Shown piece by piece: positions 1-7,370 of a DNA stretch of 64,000 bases. Each line of letters opens with the position of its first letter. Position 1 is the first letter of the stretch. The stretch spans positions 124,001 through 188,000 of the forward strand of contig NZ_JACIEQ010000003.1 in the NCBI RefSeq assembly GCF_014196965.1, in the 5' to 3' direction. The notes beneath the pieces are model-generated. The model ran no database searches and had not been told where the DNA came from. It saw nothing but the letters and a program-made list of their open reading frames with translations. Position numbers and translations under genes: made by a program. The DNA comes from Actibacterium naphthalenivorans (GTDB taxonomy: Bacteria; Pseudomonadota; Alphaproteobacteria; Rhodobacterales; Rhodobacteraceae).

Positions 1-253
1 GCATCAGATCCGGCGTGAACTGGATGCGCGCGCCCTGCAACCCCATCACCGTGGACAGCGTGTTGACCAGCCGCGTCTTGCCCAGCCCCGGCAGGCCGAT
101 CAGCAACCCGTGCCCGCCGCACAAAAGCGCGCTGAGCGTCAGCTCCACAACCCTGGGCTGTCCGATGAACCGCCTGGAGATGCTCGCCTTCGCCTCTGCC
201 AGCTTGATGCCCAGCGTTTCGATCTCCGCCACCAGTTGCGCGTCATCGCTCAT
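1..253 (-). CDS. MoxR-family AAA+ ATPase, N-terminal fragment (runs off the window)
   Basis: Only the first 84 codons lie in the window. The gene starts at an ATG whose complement is at 251-253, with GGAGAG just upstream, and reads out past base 1. The visible protein carries the Walker A motif GLPGLGKT after a stretch typical of MoxR (RRFIGQPRVVELTLSALLCG). MoxR ATPases are chaperone-like AAA+ proteins that usually act with DUF58 and von Willebrand factor A proteins; those partners would lie to the left. It is divergent from the DUF1285 gene, a pairing common in Rhodobacterales. Confidence 0.9.
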   Translation of the reverse strand, partial: MSDDAQLVAEIETLGIKLAEAKASISRRFIGQPRVVELTLSALLCGGHGLLIGLPGLGKTRLVNTLSTVMGLQGARIQFTPDLM

Positions 254-313
254 GACATCTCTCCTTGCGGTCATATATGATCCCATTAAAGGCAAGTATG
301 GCGCCGGGCACAA

Positions 314-913
314 ATGGCAAAAAGCAGTAGCGGACAAATGATCGTGAAACCGACAGTGGAAAATCTGGCAGACGCCGCAAAACAGGCGGGCAAGAAGGGG
401 CCGCCGCCGGTGCATCTATGGAATCCGCCGTTCTGCGGTGATCTCGACATGCGTATCGCGCGGGACGGCACGTGGTTCTATCTTGGCACGCCGATCGGCC
501 GTCCGGGCCTAGTGAAGCTGTTTTCATCGATTCTGCGCAAGGACGGCGAAGACTATTTCCTCGTCACCCCGGTGGAAAAAGTTGGCATCACGGTCGAGGA
601 TGCCCCCTTCGTCGCCCAGGATTTCGAAACGGAAGGCGCTGATAAAGAGCAGAATATCACCTTCTTCACCCATGTCGGCGATGCCGCCACCGCCGGCCCC
701 GACCACCCGATCCGGGTGGCGCGCGATTCCGAAACCGGCGAACCCTCGCCCTACGTCACCATCCGCGCCAACCTCGAGGCGCTGATCGACCGCAAGAGCT
801 TTTACCGGCTGGTCGATATCGGCAGCCATGCGCCGCATGAGGGGCAAAGCTGGTTCGGCCTGTGGTCCGGCGGGGTGTTTTTTCCGATCATCCCATCGGC
901 GGAACTGCGCTGA
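314..913 (+). CDS. DUF1285 domain-containing protein
   Basis: A 199-residue protein whose central part (HLWNPPFCGDLDMRIARDG, then WFYLGTPIGR and LVKLFSSILR) matches my memory of the DUF1285 family. It has no signal peptide or membrane segment and is probably cytoplasmic. The biochemical role of the family is unknown to me. It is divergent from the MoxR gene across a 60-bp gap that must hold both promoters. Its stop lies 3 bp before the start of the next gene, so the two are probably co-transcribed. An alternative start is the ATG at 338. Confidence 0.8.
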   Translation: MAKSSSGQMIVKPTVENLADAAKQAGKKGPPPVHLWNPPFCGDLDMRIARDGTWFYLGTPIGRPGLVKLFSSILRKDGEDYFLVTPVEKVGITVEDAPFVAQDFETEGADKEQNITFFTHVGDAATAGPDHPIRVARDSETGEPSPYVTIRANLEALIDRKSFYRLVDIGSHAPHEGQSWFGLWSGGVFFPIIPSAELR

Positions 914-916
914 AAA

Positions 917-1678
917 ATGTTCCGCTTTGCCGCGAATCTAAGCTTTCTGTTCACCGAGCATGCCTTCCCCGACAGGTTCGCCGCCGCCCGCACCGCCGGA
1001 TTCGGCGCCGTGGAGATGCTGTTTCCCTATGCCCATTCCATCGATGACATCCGTACCTGGCTGGATGCCGAAACGCTCGACCTGGCGCTGTTCAACACGC
1101 CGGTGCATGACTGGGCCGAGGGCGGGCGCGGGGTGGCGGCGATCCCCGGAGAGACCGGCCGCTTCCGCGATGAGTTCGATCTGGCGCTCAGCTATGCCGA
1201 AGAGCTGCGCCCGGCCCATATCCACATCATGTCCGGCCTGAGCGCCGGCAGCGCCGCCCGCGATTGCCTGATCGACAATCTGGCCTGGGCCGCCCGCCAC
1301 GCCCCCGACCAGAGCCTGACCATCGAACCGATCAACCGCGCCGACATGCCGGGCTATTTCCTGAACGATTTCGCCGCCGCCGCCCGGATCATCACCGAGG
1401 TCGGCGCCCCCAACCTGGCCCTGCAGTTCGACGCCTATCACGCCCACCGCATCCACGGCGATCTGACGGCCCTGTGGGCGCGTTTCGGTCCGATCACCCG
1501 GCATGTGCAGATCGCCGGTGCCCCGGGCCGGCACGAACCAGCCGGCGGCACGATCGACTACACCGCCTTCTTCGGCCAGCTTGCCCAGAGCGGCTATGAC
1601 GGCTTTGTCGGCGCGGAATATCATCCGGCGGGCACCACCACGGCCGGGCTGGCATGGTTTTACCGCGCGCCGAGCTGA
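917..1678 (+). CDS. hyi: Hydroxypyruvate isomerase-like sugar isomerase (TIM barrel)
   Basis: A 253-residue protein of the AP endonuclease 2 / xylose isomerase-like TIM-barrel fold. The opening NLSFLFTEHAFPDRFAAAR is close to that of bacterial hydroxypyruvate isomerases. Candidate metal-binding residues lie in TIEPINRADMPGY, LQFDAYHAHR and VGAEYHPAG. The family interconverts hydroxypyruvate and tartronate semialdehyde in glyoxylate and glycerate metabolism. It starts 3 bp after the DUF1285 stop. No gcl or glxR gene is adjacent, so the substrate here is inferred from similarity alone, and another ketose or hydroxy-acid is possible. Confidence 0.78.
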   Translation: MFRFAANLSFLFTEHAFPDRFAAARTAGFGAVEMLFPYAHSIDDIRTWLDAETLDLALFNTPVHDWAEGGRGVAAIPGETGRFRDEFDLALSYAEELRPAHIHIMSGLSAGSAARDCLIDNLAWAARHAPDQSLTIEPINRADMPGYFLNDFAAAARIITEVGAPNLALQFDAYHAHRIHGDLTALWARFGPITRHVQIAGAPGRHEPAGGTIDYTAFFGQLAQSGYDGFVGAEYHPAGTTTAGLAWFYRAPS

Positions 1679-1737
1679 CTCGAGGGTTGCAGACCCGCCG
1701 CGCCGCGCCATACTGCGCGCGGCAACACGAGGCTCCC

Positions 1738-1965
1738 ATGATCCCCAAACGGTTTGAATTCGTCGTCTTCGGCCTGGTTCTGTCGGGGCTGATGTCCTTT
1801 CTGGTGTCGGGTATCGCCACCGCCCGCACGACGGGCCTTGTCGAGAGCTTTCCCGGCCTCTGGATCGGCGCCTGGCTGACGTCCTGGCTGGTGGCCTTCC
1901 CGGCGGTGCTGGTTGTGGCCCCGATCGCCCGGCGCCTTGTTCACCGCCTGATCAGACAGGACTGA
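1738..1965 (+). CDS. DUF2798-type small membrane protein
   Basis: A 75-residue protein with two hydrophobic segments (around residues 6-26 and 38-60) separated by a short loop and ending in basic residues (RRLVHRLIRQD). That is the shape of DUF2798 proteins. I chose the ATG at 1738 over an upstream in-frame start at 1654, which would overlap the preceding gene. Function is unknown. It converges on the CDF transporter with only 5 bp between the two stop codons. Confidence 0.65.
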   Translation: MIPKRFEFVVFGLVLSGLMSFLVSGIATARTTGLVESFPGLWIGAWLTSWLVAFPAVLVVAPIARRLVHRLIRQD

Positions 1966-1970
1966 CAGCC

Positions 1971-2885
1971 TCAGTCAGGCCGCCGCTGATCGGCACAGCC
2001 AGAGGCGGCCGTCTCCAGCTCCAGCGTCGCGTGAAAAATCCCGAACCGTTCGGCCAGCATCGTCTTGATCCGCTCGGTCAGCTCGGCGAAATCCGCGCCG
2101 TCGCGCACCACAAGATGCGTCTCGAAGGCGGTCCTGTGCTCATCGATCTGCCACAGATGGGTGTGATGGATATCCTCGACCCCCTCCTGCGCGGCAACGC
2201 CGGCCCGAACCGCCGCGATATCCGGCGAGGCGGGGCTGCCCAGCATCAGGATCCGAACCACCGGCATCACCTCGCGCCCGGCATGCCACAGGATGTACCC
2301 GGCAATCCCCAGCGTCACCAGCGGATCGATCAGCCGCCAGTCATAGATCAGGATCAGCGTGCCCGCAAAGATCACGGCGACCGAACTGAGCGCATCCGCG
2401 AGATTGTGCAGGAACGCGGCGCGGATGTTCACACTGTCTTTCGACATCGCATAGGTCAGCGCGGCGGTCACAGCGTCCACCAAAAGCGCAACACCGGCCA
2501 CGATGACCACGGTCCAGCCCTCCACCCCCGGCGGATCGAGCAGCCGCATCACCGCCTCGGCGATCAGATAGAACGCAATGACAAACAGCGTGGTATAGTT
2601 CACCAGCGCCGCCACCACCTCGGCCCGGCCATAGCCGAAGGTCATGCGCGCGTCCCGCGGCCGCCGCGCGATCCGCCGCGCCACCAGCGCGATGATCAGC
2701 GAAACCGCATCGGAAAAATTATGGATCGCATCGGCGATCAGCGCCAGAGAGCCCGAAAGCACCCCGCCGACAATCTGCACCAGCGTCAGCGCCATGTTCA
2801 CCACCACCGCCCAGGCCACGCGCCTGTCGCCCGCACCCGGATCGATATGGTGATGATGATGGTGATCGTGGGGCAAGGGCCGCAT
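1971..2885 (-). CDS. Cation diffusion facilitator (CzcD/ZitB-like metal efflux)
   Basis: A CDF-family inner-membrane antiporter of about 304 residues that would export Zn(II), Cd(II) or similar ions. The N-terminus carries a His cluster (HDHHHHHH). Six hydrophobic segments follow, with the paired metal-site motifs IHNFSDA and LHNLADALSS in the positions expected for TM2 and TM5. The C-terminal cytoplasmic domain includes the typical HHTHLWQIDEH stretch. The start is uncertain: an ATG at 2885 has GGAG only 3 bp upstream, while a GTG at 2903 would add six residues. The metal is inferred, not shown. Confidence 0.88.
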   Translation of the reverse strand: MRPLPHDHHHHHHIDPGAGDRRVAWAVVVNMALTLVQIVGGVLSGSLALIADAIHNFSDAVSLIIALVARRIARRPRDARMTFGYGRAEVVAALVNYTTLFVIAFYLIAEAVMRLLDPPGVEGWTVVIVAGVALLVDAVTAALTYAMSKDSVNIRAAFLHNLADALSSVAVIFAGTLILIYDWRLIDPLVTLGIAGYILWHAGREVMPVVRILMLGSPASPDIAAVRAGVAAQEGVEDIHHTHLWQIDEHRTAFETHLVVRDGADFAELTERIKTMLAERFGIFHATLELETAASGCADQRRPD

Positions 2886-2968
2886 CAACTCCAAAGCTGG
2901 CACCAGCTATCCGACAGCCTCGGCCCGATTACAAGCGCGCAGGGGTGCAAAGAACGCCGCACCCCCGC

Positions 2969-3027
2969 CTTCATCTTTCCGCAAATATCCCCGCCGGAGG
3001 CACCCGCGCGCCCGACAGGGCGCGCGG
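2969..3027. repeat. Interspersed intergenic element, copy 1
   Basis: Lies between the CDF gene and polA. It consists of the block AAATATCCCCGCCGGAGG (2983-3000) followed by a perfect 10-bp hairpin, CCGCGCGCCC at 3004-3013 and its complement at 3018-3027, around a GACA loop. The same block, also with a hairpin just after it, recurs at 35479-35532, and a degenerate inverted copy lies at 12759-12810. It probably doubles as the polA terminator region. Confidence 0.7.
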
Positions 3028-3050
3028 CACAAACCGGTCCGGAACCGCCC

Positions 3051-5858
3051 TCAATGCGCCTCGGCCCAGTTCGCCCCCTGCCCCGCATCCACCGTCAGCG
3101 GCACGTCCAGCTTTACGGCGGGCATCGCCGCCCCCTCCATCACCTTGCGCACAACCGCGATGGTATCGTCCACCGCGCCCGCCTCCACCTCGAACAGCAA
3201 TTCGTCATGCACCTGCAGCAGCATCTTCGCGGGCAGCCCGCAGGTCGCCCGCGGCATCCGGATCATCGCCCGGCGGATCACATCCGCCGCCGTGCCCTGG
3301 ATCGGCGCGTTGATCGCCGCGCGCCTGGCAAAGCCGGCGCCGGGGCCCTTGGCATTGATCTCGGGCGTGTGGATCTTGCGCCCGAACAGGGTCTCGACAA
3401 ACCCGTGTTCCTTGGCGAATTTCACCGTGTCATCCATATATTCCCGGATACCGGGAAACCGCTCGAAATAACGGTCGATGAAGCCCTGCGCCTCGCCGCG
3501 CGGTATGCGCAGATTGCGCGCCAGGCCGAAGCCCGAAATGCCATAGATCACCCCGAAGTTGATCGCCTTGGCCTGCCGCCGGATGTCCGGCGTCATTTCG
3601 TCGAGCGGCACGTCGAACATCTCGGACGCGGTCAGGGCGTGAATGTCCTGCCCCTCGCGAAACGCCTGTTTCAGCTCGTCGATCCCCGCGACATGGGCCA
3701 GAATGCGCAGCTCGATCTGGCTGTAGTCGAGCGACACGATCACCTTGCCCGTCTCGGCCACGAAGGCCTCGCGGATGCGGCGGCCCTCTTCGGAGCGTAC
3801 GGGGATGTTCTGCAGGTTCGGATCGGTCGAGGCCAGCCGCCCGGTGTTCGCCCCAGACTGGATGTAGGAGGTATGCACCCGGCCCGTCTCGGGATTGATA
3901 TGGTCCTGCAAGGCATCGGTATAGGTCGATTTCAGCTTCGACAGCTGGCGCCAGTCCAGCACCCGCGCGGGCAGGTCGTGCCCCTCGGCCGCCAGGTCCT
4001 CCAGCACATCGGCGCCGGTGGCATAGGCGCCGGTCTTGCCCTTCTTGCCGCCCTCCAGCCCCATCTTGTCGAACAGGATCTCGCCCAACTGCTTGGGCGA
4101 CCCCACGTTGAAGCTCTGGCCGGCCAGGTCGTGGATCTCGGCCTCCAGCCCCGCCATCTTCTGGGCAAAGGCGTTCGACATCCGGCTCAGCGTGTCGCGG
4201 TCCACCTTGATGCCGGCCATTTCCATCTCGGCCAGCACCGGCACCAGCGGCCGTTCCAGCGTCTCGTACACCGTGGTCACCCGCCGCTGATGCAGCTGCG
4301 GCTTGAACAGTTGCGACAGGCGCAGGGTGATGTCTGCATCCTCGGCCGCGTATTTCACCGCGTCGCCGATCGGCACCCGGTCGAAGGTGATCGCCGACTT
4401 GCCGCTGCCCAGCAGCGATTTGATCGGGATCGGCACGTGATCCAGATAGCGCTCCGACAGCGCATCCATGCCATGCCCGTGCAGGCCCGAATTGAGCGCA
4501 TAGGACATCAGCATCGTGTCGTCGATCGGGGCCACCTGAATCCCGTAGCGCGCGAAGATCTTCGCATCGTATTTCATGTTCTGGCCGATCTTCATCACCG
4601 CCGGGTCTTCCAGCAGCGGCTTCAGCAGATCCAGCGCGGCATTCAGCGGCATCTGCCCTTCGGCCAGATTGTCCGAGCCGAACAGATCGTCCGAGCCATC
4701 CCTGTGGCCCAGCGGAATATAACACGCCTGCCCAGGCTCGACCGACAACGAGATCCCCACCAGATCGGCGCGCATTTCATCCAGGCTGGTGGTTTCGGTA
4801 TCGACCGCGACCCAGCCGCGTGCATTGGCGCGCTCGATCCACAGGCCCAGCGCCGCCGCATCGCGGACGCATTCATAGCCTTCGGGCACGAAGGGCAGGT
4901 TTTCCGGCGCGTCGGGTTCAGCGCTGGGGTTGGCGCCCGCCGGGTTGGTGTCGGGGATCGCGGGCGGCGCGACCCCGAGGTTCTCGGCCACCCTTTTGCT
5001 GAGCGTGCGAAACTCCATCTGCCCCAGAAACCCCAGCAACGCGTCGGGGTCGGGCTCCTGCACCTCGAGCGCGTCCAGCGTGAAATCAAGCGGCGTCTGC
5101 GCGTCGAGCTGCACAAGCTGCCGCGACAGGCGGATCTGATCGGCCTTTTCGATCAGGGTCTGGCGCCGCTTGGGCTGTTTGACCTCTTCGGCCCGGGCCA
5201 GCAGGCTGTCCAGATCGCCATATTCGTTGATCAGAAGCGCGGCGGTCTTGATCCCGATGCCGGGGGCGCCGGGGATGTTGTCGACACTGTCGCCGGCCAG
5301 CGCCTGCACATCCACCACGCGGTCGGGGCCGACGCCGAACTTCTCTGCCACCTCCTCGACGCCGATGCGCTTGTTCTTCATCGCGTCCAGCATCTCGACC
5401 CCGCCGCCGACAAGCTGCATCAGATCCTTGTCGGAGCTGATGATCGTCACCCGCCCGCCGGCGTCGCGTGCCTGCACGGTCAGGGTGGCGATGATGTCGT
5501 CGGCCTCGTAGCCCTCCTTTTCGATACAGGCGATGTTGAAGGCGCGCGTGGCCTCGCGCGTCAGCGGGATCTGCGGGCGCAGATCCTCGGGCATGTCTTC
5601 GCGGTTGGCCTTGTAGAGATCATAAAGATCGTTGCGGAAGGTGTGGCTGCCCTTGTCGAAGATCACCGCCACATGGGTGGGCGCGTCGGGGCCCTTGTTG
5701 TCTTCGACATATTTGAAGATCATGTTGCAAAACCCGGCCACGGCGCCAATCGGCAGCCCGTCGGATTTGCGCGTCAGCGGCGGCAGCGCGTGGAAGGCGC
5801 GGAAGATGAAGGCCGAACCGTCGATCAGATGCAGATGGCAGCCTTTGCCGAATGCCAT
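3051..5858 (-). CDS. polA: DNA polymerase I
   Basis: A 935-residue full-length Pol I with three domains. The N-terminal 5'-3' exonuclease spans roughly residues 1-290 and has the helix-hairpin-helix NIPGAPGIGIKTAALL. The 3'-5' exonuclease spans about 330-540 and keeps the Exo I motif VDTETTS, so proofreading is probably active. The family A polymerase domain has motif A (SLDYSQIELRILAHVAG), motif B (RRQAKAINFGVIYGIS) and motif C (LLQVHDELLFE). I prefer the ATG at 5858, with GGGAG upstream, to the GTG at 5876. It fills Okazaki gaps and excision-repair patches. Confidence 0.98.
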   Translation of the reverse strand: MAFGKGCHLHLIDGSAFIFRAFHALPPLTRKSDGLPIGAVAGFCNMIFKYVEDNKGPDAPTHVAVIFDKGSHTFRNDLYDLYKANREDMPEDLRPQIPLTREATRAFNIACIEKEGYEADDIIATLTVQARDAGGRVTIISSDKDLMQLVGGGVEMLDAMKNKRIGVEEVAEKFGVGPDRVVDVQALAGDSVDNIPGAPGIGIKTAALLINEYGDLDSLLARAEEVKQPKRRQTLIEKADQIRLSRQLVQLDAQTPLDFTLDALEVQEPDPDALLGFLGQMEFRTLSKRVAENLGVAPPAIPDTNPAGANPSAEPDAPENLPFVPEGYECVRDAAALGLWIERANARGWVAVDTETTSLDEMRADLVGISLSVEPGQACYIPLGHRDGSDDLFGSDNLAEGQMPLNAALDLLKPLLEDPAVMKIGQNMKYDAKIFARYGIQVAPIDDTMLMSYALNSGLHGHGMDALSERYLDHVPIPIKSLLGSGKSAITFDRVPIGDAVKYAAEDADITLRLSQLFKPQLHQRRVTTVYETLERPLVPVLAEMEMAGIKVDRDTLSRMSNAFAQKMAGLEAEIHDLAGQSFNVGSPKQLGEILFDKMGLEGGKKGKTGAYATGADVLEDLAAEGHDLPARVLDWRQLSKLKSTYTDALQDHINPETGRVHTSYIQSGANTGRLASTDPNLQNIPVRSEEGRRIREAFVAETGKVIVSLDYSQIELRILAHVAGIDELKQAFREGQDIHALTASEMFDVPLDEMTPDIRRQAKAINFGVIYGISGFGLARNLRIPRGEAQGFIDRYFERFPGIREYMDDTVKFAKEHGFVETLFGRKIHTPEINAKGPGAGFARRAAINAPIQGTAADVIRRAMIRMPRATCGLPAKMLLQVHDELLFEVEAGAVDDTIAVVRKVMEGAAMPAVKLDVPLTVDAGQGANWAEAH

Positions 5859-5948
5859 TGGGGGTGCTCCCTTCACAGGGGGCGGCTCTTCGCTCTGCTC
5901 AACGCCCGGGTCGAAGAGCGCCCGGAAGGGAGCGATGAGATGCCCGCC

Positions 5949-6131
5949 TCACTTCACCTTGTCGGCGAAACTTTCGTGGATGAATTTCTTGTCGCAATAG
6001 CCGCATTCGACGAAGCCTTCGTCTTGCGGAATCATCAGCCAGACGCGCGGATGGCCAAGCGCCCCCTCGCCCCCGTCGCAGGCGACGCGCCAGGTGCTTA
6101 CAACTTCGGTTTCGGGGGCTTCGATCGTCAT
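5949..6131 (-). CDS. Zinc-finger CHCC domain protein (NDUFS6-like)
   Basis: A 60-residue protein with C18, H27 and the pair C43/C46 in the order of the zf-CHCC domain ([13 protein letters not shown], then [15 protein letters not shown]). The mitochondrial relative is the NDUFS6 subunit of complex I, and small stand-alone versions are widespread in alphaproteobacteria. It probably binds one zinc ion. Longer reading frames extend upstream in the same frame to 6396, but the family length and the MTIEAPE start support 6131. It lies 90 bp upstream of polA on the same strand. Confidence 0.85.
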   Translation of the reverse strand: MTIEAPETEVVSTWRVACDGGEGALGHPRVWLMIPQDEGFVECGYCDKKFIHESFADKVK

Positions 6132-6238
6132 GCGCGGGGCTCCGTATTGCCGGGCGGCGGTATCGCCTCTGGTCGCCGGGCATGATAGCGGAACCGCGCG
6201 CGGGAGCAACCGCCGAAACCGTCGCGCGGCACCGGCAA

Positions 6239-6290
6239 AACGTTGACATCGGCGCAGGCGCGCTAACGTTGACATCGGCGCAGGCGCGCT
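6239..6290. repeat. Perfect 26-bp tandem duplication
   Basis: Bases 6239-6264 and 6265-6290 are identical and directly adjacent. Each unit contains TTGACATCGG, so the duplication supplies two TTGACA hexamers (6243-6248 and 6269-6274), 57-88 bp upstream of the AbrB-type start at 6331. The 3' copy is placed as a possible -35 element, but I see no convincing -10 after it. Confidence 0.9.
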
Positions 6291-6330
6291 GTTGCTTGGC
6301 CACGTCAACCACCAGGAGGCGCGTTCGCGC

Positions 6331-7350
6331 ATGTGGATCACCCTGCGCACCCTTGCGATCGCCGCCCTCAGCGCGGGCCTGGCCTATCTTCTGCACGTGC
6401 CCGCGCCGTTCCTGACCGGACCCGCATTCTGCGTCACCCTCGCCGCGCTTCTGGGGCTGCGCGCGGTGATCCCCGACCGGCTGCGCGATGCGATCTTTCT
6501 GGTGATCGGAATCAACATGGGCACGTCTGTCACCCCTGCCGCCGTCGCCACCGCCGCACAGTGGCCGGGCAGCCTTTTGATGCTTTGCCTGTCGGTCACG
6601 GTCATCCTTGTCGGCGGCGCGTGGCTGTTGCGCGCGGTGTTCGGGATGGACAGGATGTCATCGCTGCTGGCCGCCACGCCCGGCCATCTGAGCTTTGTCA
6701 TCAGCCTGTCGGGCGACATGAAGACCGACCTGCCGAGGGTGACGATGATCCAGACCATGCGGGTGCTGCTGCTCACGCTGCTGGTGCCCTTCGTCGCGCC
6801 GTTGCTGGCCGACCACCCGCTGCCCGCGATGCGCCAGACCGGCACGGCGATGTCGCTGCCGGCGCTTGCGGTGCTGGCCGCGCTGTCGGGTCTCGCGGGG
6901 CTGGCCTTCACGCGCCTGCGGGTGCCCGCCGCGCTGCTGCTGGGCGGGATGGCGGTGTCTTCGGTGGCACACGGGGCCGGGATCACCGAAGGGGCGGTGC
7001 CGCGCTGGCTGTCGCTTCCGGCTTTCGTGATCATGGGCGCGCTGATCGGCACCCGTTTCACCGGCATCACCTTCCGCATGGTGGCGCAATCCTTCGGCGC
7101 GACTTCGTTGCTCACCGGATTTGCCGCGCTCACCTCGCTTGCCGCATCGGTTATCGTGGCGCGGCTGATCCATCTGCCGGTGGTGACGGTTCTGATCGCC
7201 TTTGCCCCCGGCGGGCTGGAAACGATGATGGCCATGTCGGTGCTGATGGATGCGAACCCGGCCTATGTGGCGGCGCATCACGTGTTCCGGCTGATCTTCC
7301 TGACCTTCGCGTTGCCGGTGGTGGTGTCACGCTTCGGCGCGCGGGCCTAG
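6331..7350 (+). CDS. AbrB-family membrane protein (AbrB duplication family)
   Basis: A 339-residue, very hydrophobic protein with about ten membrane segments. Two related halves are visible: [21 protein letters not shown] and ATPGHLSFV in the first, [20 protein letters not shown] and [12 protein letters not shown] in the second. This is the AbrB duplication membrane family, often mislabelled ammonia monooxygenase. The transported substrate is unknown. AGGAGG at 6314-6319 supports the ATG at 6331; an upstream TTG at 6292 is unlikely. The leader contains the 26-bp tandem duplication. Confidence 0.82.
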   Translation: MWITLRTLAIAALSAGLAYLLHVPAPFLTGPAFCVTLAALLGLRAVIPDRLRDAIFLVIGINMGTSVTPAAVATAAQWPGSLLMLCLSVTVILVGGAWLLRAVFGMDRMSSLLAATPGHLSFVISLSGDMKTDLPRVTMIQTMRVLLLTLLVPFVAPLLADHPLPAMRQTGTAMSLPALAVLAALSGLAGLAFTRLRVPAALLLGGMAVSSVAHGAGITEGAVPRWLSLPAFVIMGALIGTRFTGITFRMVAQSFGATSLLTGFAALTSLAASVIVARLIHLPVVTVLIAFAPGGLETMMAMSVLMDANPAYVAAHHVFRLIFLTFALPVVVSRFGARA

Positions 7351-7370
7351 CGCGGCCCGGTCATGTCATT

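Noticed and set aside
2031-6185. A 1384-codon plus-strand open frame
   Set aside because: It is the complement of the CDF and polA genes, is rich in His/Arg/Gln as GC-rich shadow frames are, and resembles no protein.
6239-6290. Start of a CRISPR array or iteron-type origin
   Set aside because: Only two directly adjacent copies with no spacers, and no cas or rep genes; a simple tandem duplication explains it.
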